Shown piece by piece: positions 17,133 through 26,477 of a DNA stretch of 64,000 nucleotides. The stretch's first letter is position 1; each line of letters opens with the position of its first letter. A program made the position numbers and the translations under genes. The notes beneath the pieces are model-generated. The model was not told the origin of the DNA, ran no database searches, and saw only the letters and a list, made by a program, of their open reading frames with translations. The stretch comes from Lacisediminihabitans sp046156175 (GTDB lineage Bacteria; Actinomycetota; Actinomycetes; Actinomycetales; Microbacteriaceae). The DNA lies in the NCBI RefSeq assembly GCF_046156175.1, contig NZ_JAYLVL010000002.1, positions 62,001 through 126,000 on the forward strand. Direction: 5' to 3'.

Positions 17133-18218
17133 TTAGCCGGTCGACGTGCCGAAGAGCAGGCCGAGCAGGTAGGTGACAGCCGCCGCGCCATAGCCGATGC
17201 CGAGTTGGCGGAGGGCGCGACGCAGCGGCGGTCCGCCGGAGAGCAGGCCGACGACCGCGCCCGTGCCGAGGAGGGCCAGGCCAACGAGCACCGCCGCGAC
17301 CAGGAGAGCCGCGATTCCCTCGAGCCCCAGGAGGTACGGCAGCACCGGGATGACGGCGCCGGACGCGAAGAAGCAGAAGCTCGAGATCGCGGCGCCGAAA
17401 CCCGAGCCGACGGCTTCGTGCCTGTCGACGGGAGCTTCCTGGTCGGCGAGGCTGTGATCCTGAAGCACCTCGGCCGCCCGGGCGGCAGCGTCACCCGGTG
17501 TCATACCGCGCGCCCGGTAGACGAGTGCGAGTTCGTTCGCGTCCACGTCGAGGTGTGGGAGGGCACTGTTGCTCTCGGGATCGGGGGTGGATGCTTCAAG
17601 CAACTCCCGCTGGGACCGCACCGACACGTACTCCCCCGCCCCCATCGAGAGGGCCCCGGCGAGGAGTCCGGCGATGCCGGCGAGGAGGACCACATGGTTG
17701 GGCACCCCGCTCGCGCTGATGCCGATCACGAGAGCGAGGTTGGAGACCAGCCCGTCATTCGCGCCGAAGACGGCGGCGCGGAAGGTGCCGGAGAGCCGGT
17801 TGCGCCCGCGAGCGGCGAGACCGCGCACCACCTCGGCGTGGATCCGCTCATCGGCGGCCATCGCGGGGGTGGCATCCGTGTCCGAGTCGTAGGGGGAACG
17901 GGCCTCGGCGCGCTGCGCGAGCGCGAGCACGAAGACCGACCCGAACCGACGGGCGAGAAAACCGAGTGAGCGGGTGCGGAAGTCTCCGCGGCGTGGCTTG
18001 CCGACCTGGTCACCCAGCAGGTCGAACCAGTGCTGTTCGTGGCGACCCTCCGCGTCGGCGAGCGCGAGCAGGATCGCCCGCTCTTCTCCGGAGCGACGGC
18101 CGGCGAGATCGCGGTACACCGAGGCTTCGGCCTTCTCGTCGGCGAGGTACTGGCGCCAGCGACGGAGGTCGGAAGAGCTGGGGGCAGAGGGGGAGGAGGG
18201 CGGGCGCGTGACGCTCAC
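17133..18218 (-). CDS. ferritin-like/VIT1 fusion iron or manganese transporter (MbfA-like)
   Basis: A 361-residue two-domain protein. Residues about 18-150 form a rubrerythrin/ferritin-like helical domain with repeated metal-ligand style Glu/His (YLADEKAEASVYRDLA, LADAEGRHEQHWFDLLG, DERIHAEVVRGL). The rest is a CCC1/VIT1 membrane domain starting FRAAVFGANDGLVSNLALVIG, with SMGAGEYVSVRSQRE and about five helices. Such fusions (MbfA) export iron or manganese, the ferritin-like part acting as a metal-responsive mouth. The ligand is not provable here. Confidence 0.88.
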   Translation of the reverse strand: MSVTRPPSSPSAPSSSDLRRWRQYLADEKAEASVYRDLAGRRSGEERAILLALADAEGRHEQHWFDLLGDQVGKPRRGDFRTRSLGFLARRFGSVFVLALAQRAEARSPYDSDTDATPAMAADERIHAEVVRGLAARGRNRLSGTFRAAVFGANDGLVSNLALVIGISASGVPNHVVLLAGIAGLLAGALSMGAGEYVSVRSQRELLEASTPDPESNSALPHLDVDANELALVYRARGMTPGDAAARAAEVLQDHSLADQEAPVDRHEAVGSGFGAAISSFCFFASGAVIPVLPYLLGLEGIAALLVAAVLVGLALLGTGAVVGLLSGGPPLRRALRQLGIGYGAAAVTYLLGLLFGTSTG

Positions 18219-18399
18219 GGGGATCCTTTCGGTCTCGAAGAATCCGCGGGTCTCGCCGGAGTCTCCTGTGGGACCGAAGGTCTCGTTCGCCGAAGCAACG
18301 GCATTCGTCGCTTCGGTGGGGTACCGGGCCGGTCGTCGTGACCCGCCAGTATGTCGATACTCCCGACTACACCGGTCTTACCGACCCGGCGCGAGGGAA

Positions 18400-19565
18400 C
18401 TACTCCCCTTCGTTGCCTCCAGAGTAGCGGATGCCCCAGGAACCCGACCAGCTCTCGCCCGGATCGAGCCACTTCACGCCCTGGCCGCTGTTGAAGGCGT
18501 TCGGCGGTGCGGTCATCGGCTCTACCGCGATCGCCGTCGCGAGCCCGCCATCCCGAGGGAAGATGCGCGTCGTGAACACCTGCACGTAGGCGAAGTCGGA
18601 CTCCTGCCACAGCTCGACGAATCGGCCGTCCGGTGCGGTGAGCCGGTGGCGGCTCACGCCGTCCACGGAGGTCACACCGCCGAAAGCATCGTCCAGATCG
18701 AGGCCGGCCACCAACCGACCGGCGCGCAGATCGTACGCCGTGCCCTCGACGGTCGTCTCTCGGATCGGGTTGAGCCGGTCATCCGTCTCGAAGCGGGTGC
18801 CGGCCGCTACCGCGAGCGTGAGCTCGTATGTCGGCACCTCGCCGATGCGCAGGAACGGATGGGTTCCCACCGCATAGGGCGCGCGGTCTCGGCCGACGTT
18901 CACGACACCGTGGGTCACGCGGATGCCGTCGTCGACGAGTTCGTAGCGCACCGTGGTGTCGAGGGTGAACGGGTACCCGCGGGTCGGNNNNNNNNNNNNN
19001 NNNNNNNNNNNNNNNNNNNNNNNNNNNNNNNNNNNNNNNNNNNNNNNNNNNNNNNNNNNNNNNNNNNNNNNNNNNNNNNNNNNNNCTGGGTTCCCACCGC
19101 ATAGGGCGCGCGGTCTCGGCCGACGTTCACGACACCGTGGGTCACGCGGATGCCGTCGTCGACGAGTTCGTAGCGCACCGTGGTGTCGAGGGTGAACGGG
19201 TACCCGCGGGTCGGGTGGACTGTCGCCGCCAGGGTCACGGCCTCCGCTGTGCGGTCGACCACCGTGTACGGGCGCTCACGAAGGAGCCCGTGAAGGGCAT
19301 TGTGCAGGGCGGGCTCCGTGATATCCAGCACCTGCGCCGCGCCCTCGTGGATCCACAGGCCGTCTCGCACCCGGTTCGGCCAGGGCACGAGCACGGTGCC
19401 GTCGCCGAAGGGCGGCACCACGTCTTCCCCGTAGGGCTCGGTGAGCTCTACGCCGCCGATGGAGAGCACGCGCAGCGATGCCGCGACCTCCGTGATCACC
19501 GCGATCGCCTCGCCGTGTGGAGTCGACTTCGAGAGGGCGAATTGGTCTCCGGTGGGGGCACGCAT
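18400..19565 (-). CDS. aldose 1-epimerase family protein, split only by an assembly gap
   Basis: Interconverts sugar anomers; here probably galactose, given the gene neighbours. The N-terminal half (MRAPTGDQFALSKSTPHGEA, then VPFGDGTVLVPWPNRVRDG and the His-containing LHNALHGLL) is read from 19565. The C-terminal half (DDAFGG, ELWQESDFAYVQVFT, AVEPMTAPPNAFNSG) ends at 18400. A run of 98 N interrupts the gene, and the 128 bp on each side of it are identical. Removing one copy plus the Ns (227 bp) joins both halves in the same frame and gives 312 residues, the normal family length. The gene is therefore almost certainly intact in the organism. Confidence 0.88.
18988..19085. other. 98-bp run of N (scaffold gap)
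   Basis: Bases are unknown. The flanks 18860-18987 and 19087-19214 are identical, so this looks like two contigs whose overlapping ends were joined with Ns instead of being merged. Confidence 0.98.
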
Positions 19566-19574
19566 GCGGTCAGC

Positions 19575-20387
19575 CTAGCGAGCCAACAGGATGTGCAGTC
19601 CCGCTGCCTCGAGCATCGCCAGCTCGCTCGCATCGGCTTCGCTTCCGGTGATGAGGGTGTCGATCTCACCGATCGGGGCCACGCGGCTCTGCTGGGTGAC
19701 CCCCAGTTTGGCGCTGTCGGCCACCACGATGCAGCGGGCGGAAGCCCCGAGCATCCGCCTCTTGAGGTCGGCCTCCGGCAAGTTGACGTTTGTGATCCCG
19801 GATGCCGCATCCACGCCACTGCACCCGATGAATGCGAGGTCGGCGCGAATGCGGTCGAACACCACCCCGGCGAGCGGGTCGACGAGGGAGTGTTGCAGCG
19901 GTCGCACCGTGCCACCGGTGACGACGACCGTGAACCGTGGGATGACCGGCTCGAGGAGCAGCGCGATGTTGAGCGCGTTGGTGATCACGACCACACCCTG
20001 CAGATCGTCCCGGTCGAGGAGGGCGGCGGCGATCGCCGTCGTGGTGGTTCCCACGTCGAGCACGATGGTCTGGTGCGACTGAACTAGCGAGGCGGCCGCA
20101 CGCCCGATCCGTGCCTTCTCCGGCGAGGACGCGAGCATGGACTGCTCGAAGGGGCGCTCGGGCCCCGGCGGTCGGCCGGTCGCGGGGCTCCCGGTCACCG
20201 CACCCCCGTGCACCCGCTGCAGTGCGTTGCCGTCGGCGAGCGCATCGAGATCTGCTCGGATCGTCACCTCGGAGATGCCGAAGAGCTGGCTCAGTTGCGC
20301 CACCTTGGCGAATCCGCGCTCTTCGACGATGGACAGGATCTGCTCGCGCCGCGCCGCCGCTGGCGGTCGGGAGCTGGGGTCTGTCAT
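19575..20387 (-). CDS. DeoR/GlpR-family sugar regulator
   Basis: A 270-residue repressor-type protein from ATG 20387. The N-terminal winged helix reads RREQILSIVEERGF then LSQLFGISEVTIRADLDAL. The C-terminal DeoR sensor domain, of the sugar-isomerase fold, shows LDVGTTTTAIAAAL and VVTGGTVRP. It is divergent from galT-galK and 10 bp upstream of the aldose epimerase gene on the same strand, so it is the likely local galactose regulator with a sugar phosphate as effector. Confidence 0.9.
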   Translation of the reverse strand: MTDPSSRPPAAARREQILSIVEERGFAKVAQLSQLFGISEVTIRADLDALADGNALQRVHGGAVTGSPATGRPPGPERPFEQSMLASSPEKARIGRAAASLVQSHQTIVLDVGTTTTAIAAALLDRDDLQGVVVITNALNIALLLEPVIPRFTVVVTGGTVRPLQHSLVDPLAGVVFDRIRADLAFIGCSGVDAASGITNVNLPEADLKRRMLGASARCIVVADSAKLGVTQQSRVAPIGEIDTLITGSEADASELAMLEAAGLHILLAR

Positions 20388-20395
20388 GCGCTCAT

Positions 20396-20470
20396 CTTCG
20401 ATTACTTGTGTTTTCTTGTCAAACGCCGGTAACGTTTTGTTGTTTTCGAAACTCCTTCCGTGCATCCTCC
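20396..20470. promoter_or_regulatory. AT-rich divergent promoter/operator between deoR-type gene and galT
   Basis: An AT-rich island in an otherwise GC-rich area. It holds TTGTGTTTTC and GTTGTTTTC direct repeats and the palindrome TTTCGAAA (20445-20452), plausible DeoR targets. Exact -35/-10 elements cannot be set with confidence. Confidence 0.4.
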
Positions 20471-20483
20471 CCAGAGAGTCGCC

Positions 20484-21590
20484 ATGTCATCGATTGTCAA
20501 ACGCGAATTCCGGCTGGCCGATGGGCGGGAGCTCATCTACTTCGACGACGCCGATACCCGCCTCAGCCCGGAGCGCGCCCCGGATGCCCGCCACCTGGAT
20601 GCGCGACCGGACACGGCGTCCATGCGCCAGGATCCGCTCACGGGCGAATGGATCTCGATCGCGGCTGCCCGCCAGAACCGGGTCTTCCTTCCGCCGGCGG
20701 ACCAGGATCCGCTCGCGCCGGCAAGCGCGAACAACCCCTCAGAGATCCCGGATGTCTACGACGTCGCCGTGTTCGAGAATCGTTCGCCCAGCTTCGGCCC
20801 CGGGATCGCGGCACCGTTCGAGGCCGAGGAACTCACCCGCATCGGTCTCGGTCGCAGCCTGCCCTCGATCGGTCGGTGCGAGGTCGTCTCCTTCGGGCCG
20901 GAACACGAGGGAGCCTTCGGCAGCGTGAGCCGATCGCGGGCGCGCACGGTGATCGAGGCCTGGGCCGACCGTACAGAGGCGTTGTCTGCGCTGCCGGGCA
21001 TCCAGCAGGTCTTCCCCTTCGAAAACCGAGGTGAGGCCATCGGCGTCACCCTGCGACATCCCCACGGCCAGATTTACGCCTATCCCTACATCACGCCGCG
21101 CACGACCCGGTTGCTCGAGTCGATCGCCCGATTCGGTCCCGGCCTGTTCGCGTCGATCCTCGAGTTCGAATCGGCCTCCGACCGGGTGGTGCTGCGCGGC
21201 GAACACTGGACAGCGTTCGTGCCTTTCGCCGCCCGCTGGCCCATCGAGGTGCACATGCTGCCGCATCGCCAGATTCCCGACTTCGCCGCGACCTCGTCGG
21301 AAGAACGCGACGAACTTGCCGGCCTCTACCTGCGATTGCTTCGCGGAATCGACGAGCTCTACGACACCCCGACGCCGTACATCGCGGCCTGGCACCAGGC
21401 GCCGGTCGCGACAGGGCGTGACGACATCCGTCTCATGCTCCAGGTCACCTCGCCGCGCCGCGCGGAGAACAAGCTGAAGTACCTCGCCGGATCCGAGGCC
21501 GCCATGGGGGCCTGGATCGGCGATGTGACCCCCGAACAGACCGCCGCCTTCGTGCGCGACGCCCTCACCCGAGTAAAGGACCCCCAGTGA
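20484..21590 (+). CDS. galT: galactose-1-phosphate uridylyltransferase
   Basis: Leloir pathway enzyme exchanging UMP between UDP-glucose and galactose-1-phosphate. 368 residues from ATG 20484, with AGAGAG upstream. TGEWISIAAAR at the N-terminus and FENRGEAIGVTLRHPHGQIYAY with the catalytic HPHGQ at about residues 189-193 are diagnostic. WHQAPV near the C-terminus is also family-typical. The stop overlaps the GTG of galK (GTGA). galE is not in the window. Confidence 0.95.
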   Translation: MSSIVKREFRLADGRELIYFDDADTRLSPERAPDARHLDARPDTASMRQDPLTGEWISIAAARQNRVFLPPADQDPLAPASANNPSEIPDVYDVAVFENRSPSFGPGIAAPFEAEELTRIGLGRSLPSIGRCEVVSFGPEHEGAFGSVSRSRARTVIEAWADRTEALSALPGIQQVFPFENRGEAIGVTLRHPHGQIYAYPYITPRTTRLLESIARFGPGLFASILEFESASDRVVLRGEHWTAFVPFAARWPIEVHMLPHRQIPDFAATSSEERDELAGLYLRLLRGIDELYDTPTPYIAAWHQAPVATGRDDIRLMLQVTSPRRAENKLKYLAGSEAAMGAWIGDVTPEQTAAFVRDALTRVKDPQ

Positions 21591-22753
21591 CCTCGATCGA
21601 TATCCGCGACGACCTGCAGGCGAAGTTCCTTGCGCTCTACGGCTACGAGCCGGCGGGCGAATGGTCGGCTCCGGGGCGCGTGAACCTCATCGGGGAACAC
21701 ACCGACTACAACCTCGGTTTCGTGCTGCCGTTCGCCATCAACCGTCGCACTTTCGTCGCGCTCGGGCTGCGAGAGGATCGCGTCATCCGGGTCGCGAGTT
21801 CGTTCTCCGACGAGGTCGTCGAAATCCCCCTCGCCGAGCTCTCCCCCGGCGCCCTGCACGGCTGGAGTGCTTACCCGCTCGGCGTCGCCTGGGCGCTCAG
21901 CGGGCACGGCGCCGACCTCGCCGCCGTGCCCGGGGTCGACATCTTCATCGAATCGGATGTGCCGGTGGGCGCCGGCCTCTCCTCCTCCGCTGCCATCGAG
22001 AGCGCGGTCGCCATCGCCCTGAACGACGTGTGGCGGCTCACCCTGGCACGCCCGGTGCTCGCCCAGGTGGGCCAGCGCGCCGAGAACGAGGCGGTAGGAG
22101 CACCCACCGGGATCATGGACCAGACCGCGTCCCTGCTCGGCCAGAAGGACTGCGCGGTGTTCCTCGACTGCCGGAGCCTCGACTCGGAGATCGTGGACCT
22201 CGGCCTCGAGGCGGCCGGTCTCGTGGTGCTCATCATCGACACCGGTGTCAGCCATCAACACGCCACGGGCGGCTACGCCGAGCGACGGGCATCCTGCGAA
22301 CTCGGAGCCCGGATGCTCGGGGCGAAGTCCCTGCGCGATGTGACCGTTGCCGACCTCCTTCGCGCTCGCGAGATCCTCGACGACGTGACCTTCCGCCGTG
22401 TTCGCCATGTGGTGACCGAGAACCAGCGGGTGCTCGACACCGTCGAGGTGCTGCGCGACCTCGGACCCGCCGGCATCGGCGAGCTTCTCGATGCCTCGCA
22501 CCTGTCGATGCGCGACGACTTCGAGATCTCCGTTCGCGAGCTCGATCTCGCCGTCGAGACGGCACAGGCGAACGGGGCGATCGGCGCCCGGATGACCGGC
22601 GGCGGGTTCGGCGGGGCGGCCATCGCCCTCATCCGCTCGGATGATCTTTCCCGCCTCCAGGTTGCGATCGACGGCGCATTCGCGGAACATGGTTTCGGTC
22701 AGCCTGATACCTTCGTCGTGACGGCCGCGCAGGGAGCATCGCGCGAGAACTGA
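21587..22753 (+). CDS. galK: galactokinase
   Basis: Phosphorylates galactose at C1 with ATP. 388 residues, GTG start overlapping galT. The GHMP-kinase set is complete: GRVNLIGEHTDYN (substrate recognition), DVPVGAGLSSSAAIESA (ATP-binding glycine-rich loop), GIMDQTASLLG with the catalytic Asp region, and GARMTGGGFGGAAIAL near the C-terminus. It forms the galT-galK operon opposite the DeoR regulator. Confidence 0.96.
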   Translation: MTSIDIRDDLQAKFLALYGYEPAGEWSAPGRVNLIGEHTDYNLGFVLPFAINRRTFVALGLREDRVIRVASSFSDEVVEIPLAELSPGALHGWSAYPLGVAWALSGHGADLAAVPGVDIFIESDVPVGAGLSSSAAIESAVAIALNDVWRLTLARPVLAQVGQRAENEAVGAPTGIMDQTASLLGQKDCAVFLDCRSLDSEIVDLGLEAAGLVVLIIDTGVSHQHATGGYAERRASCELGARMLGAKSLRDVTVADLLRAREILDDVTFRRVRHVVTENQRVLDTVEVLRDLGPAGIGELLDASHLSMRDDFEISVRELDLAVETAQANGAIGARMTGGGFGGAAIALIRSDDLSRLQVAIDGAFAEHGFGQPDTFVVTAAQGASREN

Positions 22754-22780
22754 TTCCCCCCGAGCACGCAGGAGCCAGCA

Positions 22781-23533
22781 GTGAGAGCCAAGTCGATCCT
22801 CGGTGCGACCACCGGCGCCCTTCTCGTGGTGCTGCTCGCCGGCTGCACAGGCTCTTCGACGGACGCCGGTCCGACCACACGGCCCTCGGCCTCCCCGAGT
22901 CCCTCGGCCAGCGCGAGCACCCCGGCAGCGCAGAAGGACGTGCTGTTCACCATTTCGGCGAACGTGCGGGATAAGACCGGCAACACCATCGCGATCGAAC
23001 TCGTCGCCCACAAGCCGCTGCCCTACAGCGACAGCAGCGCGAAGTCCCTGGTCACTGAGTTCGTGAGCGCCTGCGGCACGGGGGTCGGCACCACGCCGGT
23101 CACCGCCGACACGCTGGCGGCCAACGGCAGCATCCTGCTGCAGATGGACCTCGCCTCGAGCACCAACGGCAAGCAGTTCGTCTACCCGATCGACGTCACG
23201 CTCGGCAACGTCTACTTCGGCCAGTCGGTGCTCGGCAAGGGCATCGCCCCGACGGACTCCGCGCATCCCTGCTCGAGCGGCTTCACCTGGACCACCTCCG
23301 GCAGTGGCCGCGCCATCGCCGACTTCGAGAGCGGCAACCCGGGCCCGGACCTCACCAGCTGGAAGTACGCGCTGTACGGCTTCAGCGTGCCGGCGGATTC
23401 GCAGTCCACAATCGAGGCCTGCAAGGTGACCCTGACGGATGTCGCGAAATCGACGGTCGCCGACGTGGCCGGGTGGGACCCCGGCCAGGCCGCAACGGGC
23501 TACGCCTGCACCATCGGCTACGTCGGCGAGTAG
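22781..23533 (+). CDS. putative secreted lipoprotein
   Basis: A 250-residue protein with lipoprotein signal MRAKSILGATTGALLVVLLAGC (lipobox LAGC, Cys at residue 22), then a Ser/Pro/Thr linker of about 30 residues and a beta-rich domain. The GTG start has AGGAG upstream. Four cysteines remain in the mature domain and could form disulphides. No family is recognised, and it does not appear translationally coupled to galK, which ends 27 bp upstream. Confidence 0.75.
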   Translation: MRAKSILGATTGALLVVLLAGCTGSSTDAGPTTRPSASPSPSASASTPAAQKDVLFTISANVRDKTGNTIAIELVAHKPLPYSDSSAKSLVTEFVSACGTGVGTTPVTADTLAANGSILLQMDLASSTNGKQFVYPIDVTLGNVYFGQSVLGKGIAPTDSAHPCSSGFTWTTSGSGRAIADFESGNPGPDLTSWKYALYGFSVPADSQSTIEACKVTLTDVAKSTVADVAGWDPGQAATGYACTIGYVGE

Positions 23534-23544
23534 CCGCAGGCGCG

Positions 23545-24195
23545 CTAGCTGTCGAGTAGTGCGCGAACGGATTCCGGCTGCGGGATGCCCGGGGCGAGGT
23601 CCGGCGTGGCGATGGCCGTCTCGTACCCGGTGCGGAGCGGCAGGATGCCCGCCCAGGCCGCGCCCGCGACATCCGCGGGGCCGTCCTCTGGCCAGCCGTC
23701 GGACACCTTGAGCGTCCACTCGTCGATGGTCATGCGCAGCACGAGGGTCGCCGCAAGTTCCTTGGCCGAGTGCGGACGCAGTTCGGCCACCCGTCCCGGG
23801 ATGAGTCCCTCGGTCACGAGGTCGAGGGCAGCGGCCTTGCCCGCCGCGGTGTCGGCGACCGGGGCGCAGCGGCCGAACAGCACGGCGCTGCGATAGTTCA
23901 TCGAGGATTCGAAGGCGGAACGCGCCACCACGAGAGCGTCTAGCGCGGTCACCGAGAGTGCGACAGGGATGCCCGTCGCCAGCAGTCGCAACCAGTGCGA
24001 GCCGGTGGATCCGTGCAGCAGGATGTGCGCGCCATCCGCCACGATCGCGATCGGGAGCACGCGCGGCCGGCCGTCTTCCACGAAGGCGAAGTGCCCGACC
24101 CGCGCGTCCCGCACGAGGGCCCCGAGCGCCTCGAGATCTGGTGCGACGAACTTCTCGGGCATTCGACTCGGTCGATTGCGCGCGGCGTCGCTCAC
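23545..24195 (-). CDS. pyridoxamine 5'-phosphate oxidase-fold protein
   Basis: A 216-residue flavin-binding split-barrel protein. The core LVRDARVGHFAFVEDGRPRVLPIAIVADG, followed by LLHGSTGSHWLRLLATG, is typical of PPOX-class putative flavin-nucleotide-binding proteins, and SMNYRSAVLFG is the second conserved strand. It is not PdxH (that gene is at 29104). The start overlaps the folD stop (ATGA), making it the third gene of the glyA-folD unit. Substrate unknown. Confidence 0.82.
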   Translation of the reverse strand: MSDAARNRPSRMPEKFVAPDLEALGALVRDARVGHFAFVEDGRPRVLPIAIVADGAHILLHGSTGSHWLRLLATGIPVALSVTALDALVVARSAFESSMNYRSAVLFGRCAPVADTAAGKAAALDLVTEGLIPGRVAELRPHSAKELAATLVLRMTIDEWTLKVSDGWPEDGPADVAGAAWAGILPLRTGYETAIATPDLAPGIPQPESVRALLDS

Positions 24196-25067
24196 AGCCG
24201 TTCGGCCGCCGCGACCACGTTGTACATCAGCATGGCGCGCGTCATCGGGCCGACCCCGCCGGGAACCGGCGAGAGGAATGCGGCGACCTCGGCGACCGCC
24301 GGATCGATGTCCCCGATGAGCTTCGCCTTGCCGGTATCCGGGTTCATCACGCGCGTGATTCCCACATCGAGCACCGCGGCTCCCGGCTTCACCCAGTCGG
24401 CCTTCACGAGCCCGGGCACACCGACAGCCGCGATCACGATATCCGCTCGACGCACTTCGGCCGCGAGGTCGACGGTGCGGGAGTGAGTGAGCGTGACCGT
24501 GGCATCCACCCCCTTGTTCGTCAGCAGCAGGCCGAGCGGGCGGCCGACGGTGAGGCCGCGACCGATCACGACCACCTGCTTTCCGGCGATCGGCACGTCA
24601 TAACGCCTCAGCATCTCCACGAGACCGGCCGGGGTGCACGGCAGCGGCGAATCCAGGTCGCCACCGACGCCGAGCACGAGCCGTCCCAGATTCGTGGGAT
24701 GGAGCCCGTCGGCATCCTTCGCCGGGTCCATCAACTCGAGCATGGCGTTCTCGTCGATGCCGGCGGGCAGCGGCAGCTGGATGATGTAGCCGGTGACCGC
24801 AGGATTCTCATTGAGGCCGCGGATGGCCGCCCGCACCTCCTCCTCTGTCGCCTCGGCCGGAAGGTCCACCCGGATCGACTCGATGCCGAGCTCGAGGCTG
24901 TCGCGATGCTTTCCGGCCACGTACGACAGTGATCCGGGATCGCTGCCGACCAGCAGGGTGCCGAGACCCGGGTGGATGCCGCGGGCCTTGAGCGCCGCGA
25001 TGCGGCCGACGAGCTCGTTCTTGACTGCCGTCGCGGTGGCGACGCCGTCCATGCGTACTGCGGTCAT
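24192..25067 (-). CDS. folD: bifunctional methylene-THF dehydrogenase/cyclohydrolase
   Basis: Interconverts 5,10-methylene-THF and 10-formyl-THF using NADP. 291 residues from ATG 25067, with AAGGA upstream. The catalytic SYVAGKHRDS (Tyr-x3-Lys), QLPLP, PCTPAG, nucleotide-binding VVIGRGLTVGRP and C-terminal PVPGGVGPMT are all present. GRGLT replaces the more usual GRSxI, as in other actinobacteria. It lies downstream of glyA, whose product supplies the methylene-THF. Confidence 0.96.
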   Translation of the reverse strand: MTAVRMDGVATATAVKNELVGRIAALKARGIHPGLGTLLVGSDPGSLSYVAGKHRDSLELGIESIRVDLPAEATEEEVRAAIRGLNENPAVTGYIIQLPLPAGIDENAMLELMDPAKDADGLHPTNLGRLVLGVGGDLDSPLPCTPAGLVEMLRRYDVPIAGKQVVVIGRGLTVGRPLGLLLTNKGVDATVTLTHSRTVDLAAEVRRADIVIAAVGVPGLVKADWVKPGAAVLDVGITRVMNPDTGKAKLIGDIDPAVAEVAAFLSPVPGGVGPMTRAMLMYNVVAAAERL

Positions 25068-25149
25068 CTGTTGAGTCCTTTCGGCCCGGGAGTCGACCCG
25101 ACCCGCCCTTCCCGGGCACACAGTCGCCCCCTCCCGGGGTGATTCGTGG

Positions 25150-26436
25150 TCAGGACCAGGTTGCCGGTGACACGAGGCCCGGGTAGAGCGGGTAGCCGTC
25201 GGTGAGCTTCAGCACCCGGGCGCGCAGAGCCTCGACATCCGGAGTCGGCTTGAGTGCCGCGGCGATGATGTCGGCGACCTCTGTGAACTCCTCGTCGCCG
25301 AATCCGCGGGTGGCGAGCGCCGAGGTTCCGATGCGCACGCCGCTCGGTGTCATCGGCGGACGCGGGTCGAACGGCACCGCGTTGCGGTTGACCGTGATTC
25401 CGACCGAATGCAGGATGTCCTCGGCCTCTTGGCCATGGATCGCCGCGTTGCGAAGGTCGACGAGCACGAGGTGCACATCCGTGCCGCCGGTGAGCACGTC
25501 GATACCGGCTGCCGTGGCGTCAGCAGCGACGAGCCGCTCGGCGAGGATCTGCGCCCCGCGGATGGTGCGCTCCTGGCGGTCCTTGAATTCGGGCTCAGCG
25601 GCGAGCTTGAACGCCGTCGCCTTGCCGGCGATCACGTGCATGAGGGGCCCGCCCTGCTGGCCGGGGAACACGTTGGAGTTGATCTTCTTCTGGAGGTCGA
25701 GATCGTTGTTGAGGATGAAGCCGGAGCGAGGACCGCCGAGGGTCTTGTGCACCGTCGACGAGGTGACATGCGCATGCTGCACGGGGTTCGGGTGGAGCCC
25801 GGCGGCGACGAGCCCGGCGAAGTGCGCCATGTCCACCCAGAGGGTGGCTCCCACCTCGTCGGCGATGGCGCGGAATGCCGCGAAGTCGAGCTGGCGGGGG
25901 TAGGCGCTCCAGCCGGCGATGAGCACGTGGGGACGGGTCTCGAGTGCCTTCTCGCGCACGACATCCATGTCGATGAGGAAGGTCTCCGGGTCGACCCCGT
26001 AGGCGTGCGCCTCGTAGAGCTTTCCGGAGAAGTTGAGCTTCATGCCGTGGGTGAGGTGGCCGCCGTGGGCGAGTTCGAGGCCGAGGATGCGATCGCCCGG
26101 GCTCGCGATCGCCGCGAGCACCGCCGCGTTGGCGGATGCCCCGGAGTGCGGCTGCACGTTCGCGTAGGCCGCACCGAAGAGGCTCTTCGCGCGGGAGATC
26201 GCGAGGCTTTCCGCGACATCCACGAACTCGCAGCCGCCATAGTAGCGGCGACCGGGATAGCCCTCGGCGTACTTGTTCGTGAGGACCGAGCCCTGCGCCT
26301 CGAGCACGGCGCGGGGGACGAAGTTCTCGCTGGCGATCATCTCGAGGGTGCCGCGCTGGCGATCGAGCTCCTGCTCGAGAACGCGGGCGATCTCCGGATC
26401 GACGTCACTGAGCGGCGAATTGAACATGTTGGACAT
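25150..26436 (-). CDS. glyA: serine hydroxymethyltransferase
   Basis: PLP enzyme converting serine and THF to glycine and methylene-THF. 428 residues from ATG 26436 (MSNMFNSPLSDVDPEI), with AGAGGAG 8 nt upstream. YAEGYPGRRYYGGCE, QPHSGASAN and the PLP-lysine motif region VTSSTVHKTLGGPRSG are diagnostic. The 5' leader contains a probable ZTP riboswitch, linking expression to 10-formyl-THF shortage. Confidence 0.97.
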   Translation of the reverse strand: MSNMFNSPLSDVDPEIARVLEQELDRQRGTLEMIASENFVPRAVLEAQGSVLTNKYAEGYPGRRYYGGCEFVDVAESLAISRAKSLFGAAYANVQPHSGASANAAVLAAIASPGDRILGLELAHGGHLTHGMKLNFSGKLYEAHAYGVDPETFLIDMDVVREKALETRPHVLIAGWSAYPRQLDFAAFRAIADEVGATLWVDMAHFAGLVAAGLHPNPVQHAHVTSSTVHKTLGGPRSGFILNNDLDLQKKINSNVFPGQQGGPLMHVIAGKATAFKLAAEPEFKDRQERTIRGAQILAERLVAADATAAGIDVLTGGTDVHLVLVDLRNAAIHGQEAEDILHSVGITVNRNAVPFDPRPPMTPSGVRIGTSALATRGFGDEEFTEVADIIAAALKPTPDVEALRARVLKLTDGYPLYPGLVSPATWS

Positions 26437-26477
26437 CTGGATGACTCCTCTTGGCACGACCGGATTGATGAAAAGGT

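Noticed and set aside
18400..19565. Aldose epimerase as a frameshifted pseudogene with an internal duplication
   Set aside because: The duplication abuts an N run and its removal restores one full-length frame, so it is an assembly join.
21359..23719. Very long minus-strand open frame opposite galT-galK and the lipoprotein
   Set aside because: It lies entirely antisense to well-supported genes, has arginine/glycine/alanine-rich composition and no domain; an artefact of high GC.
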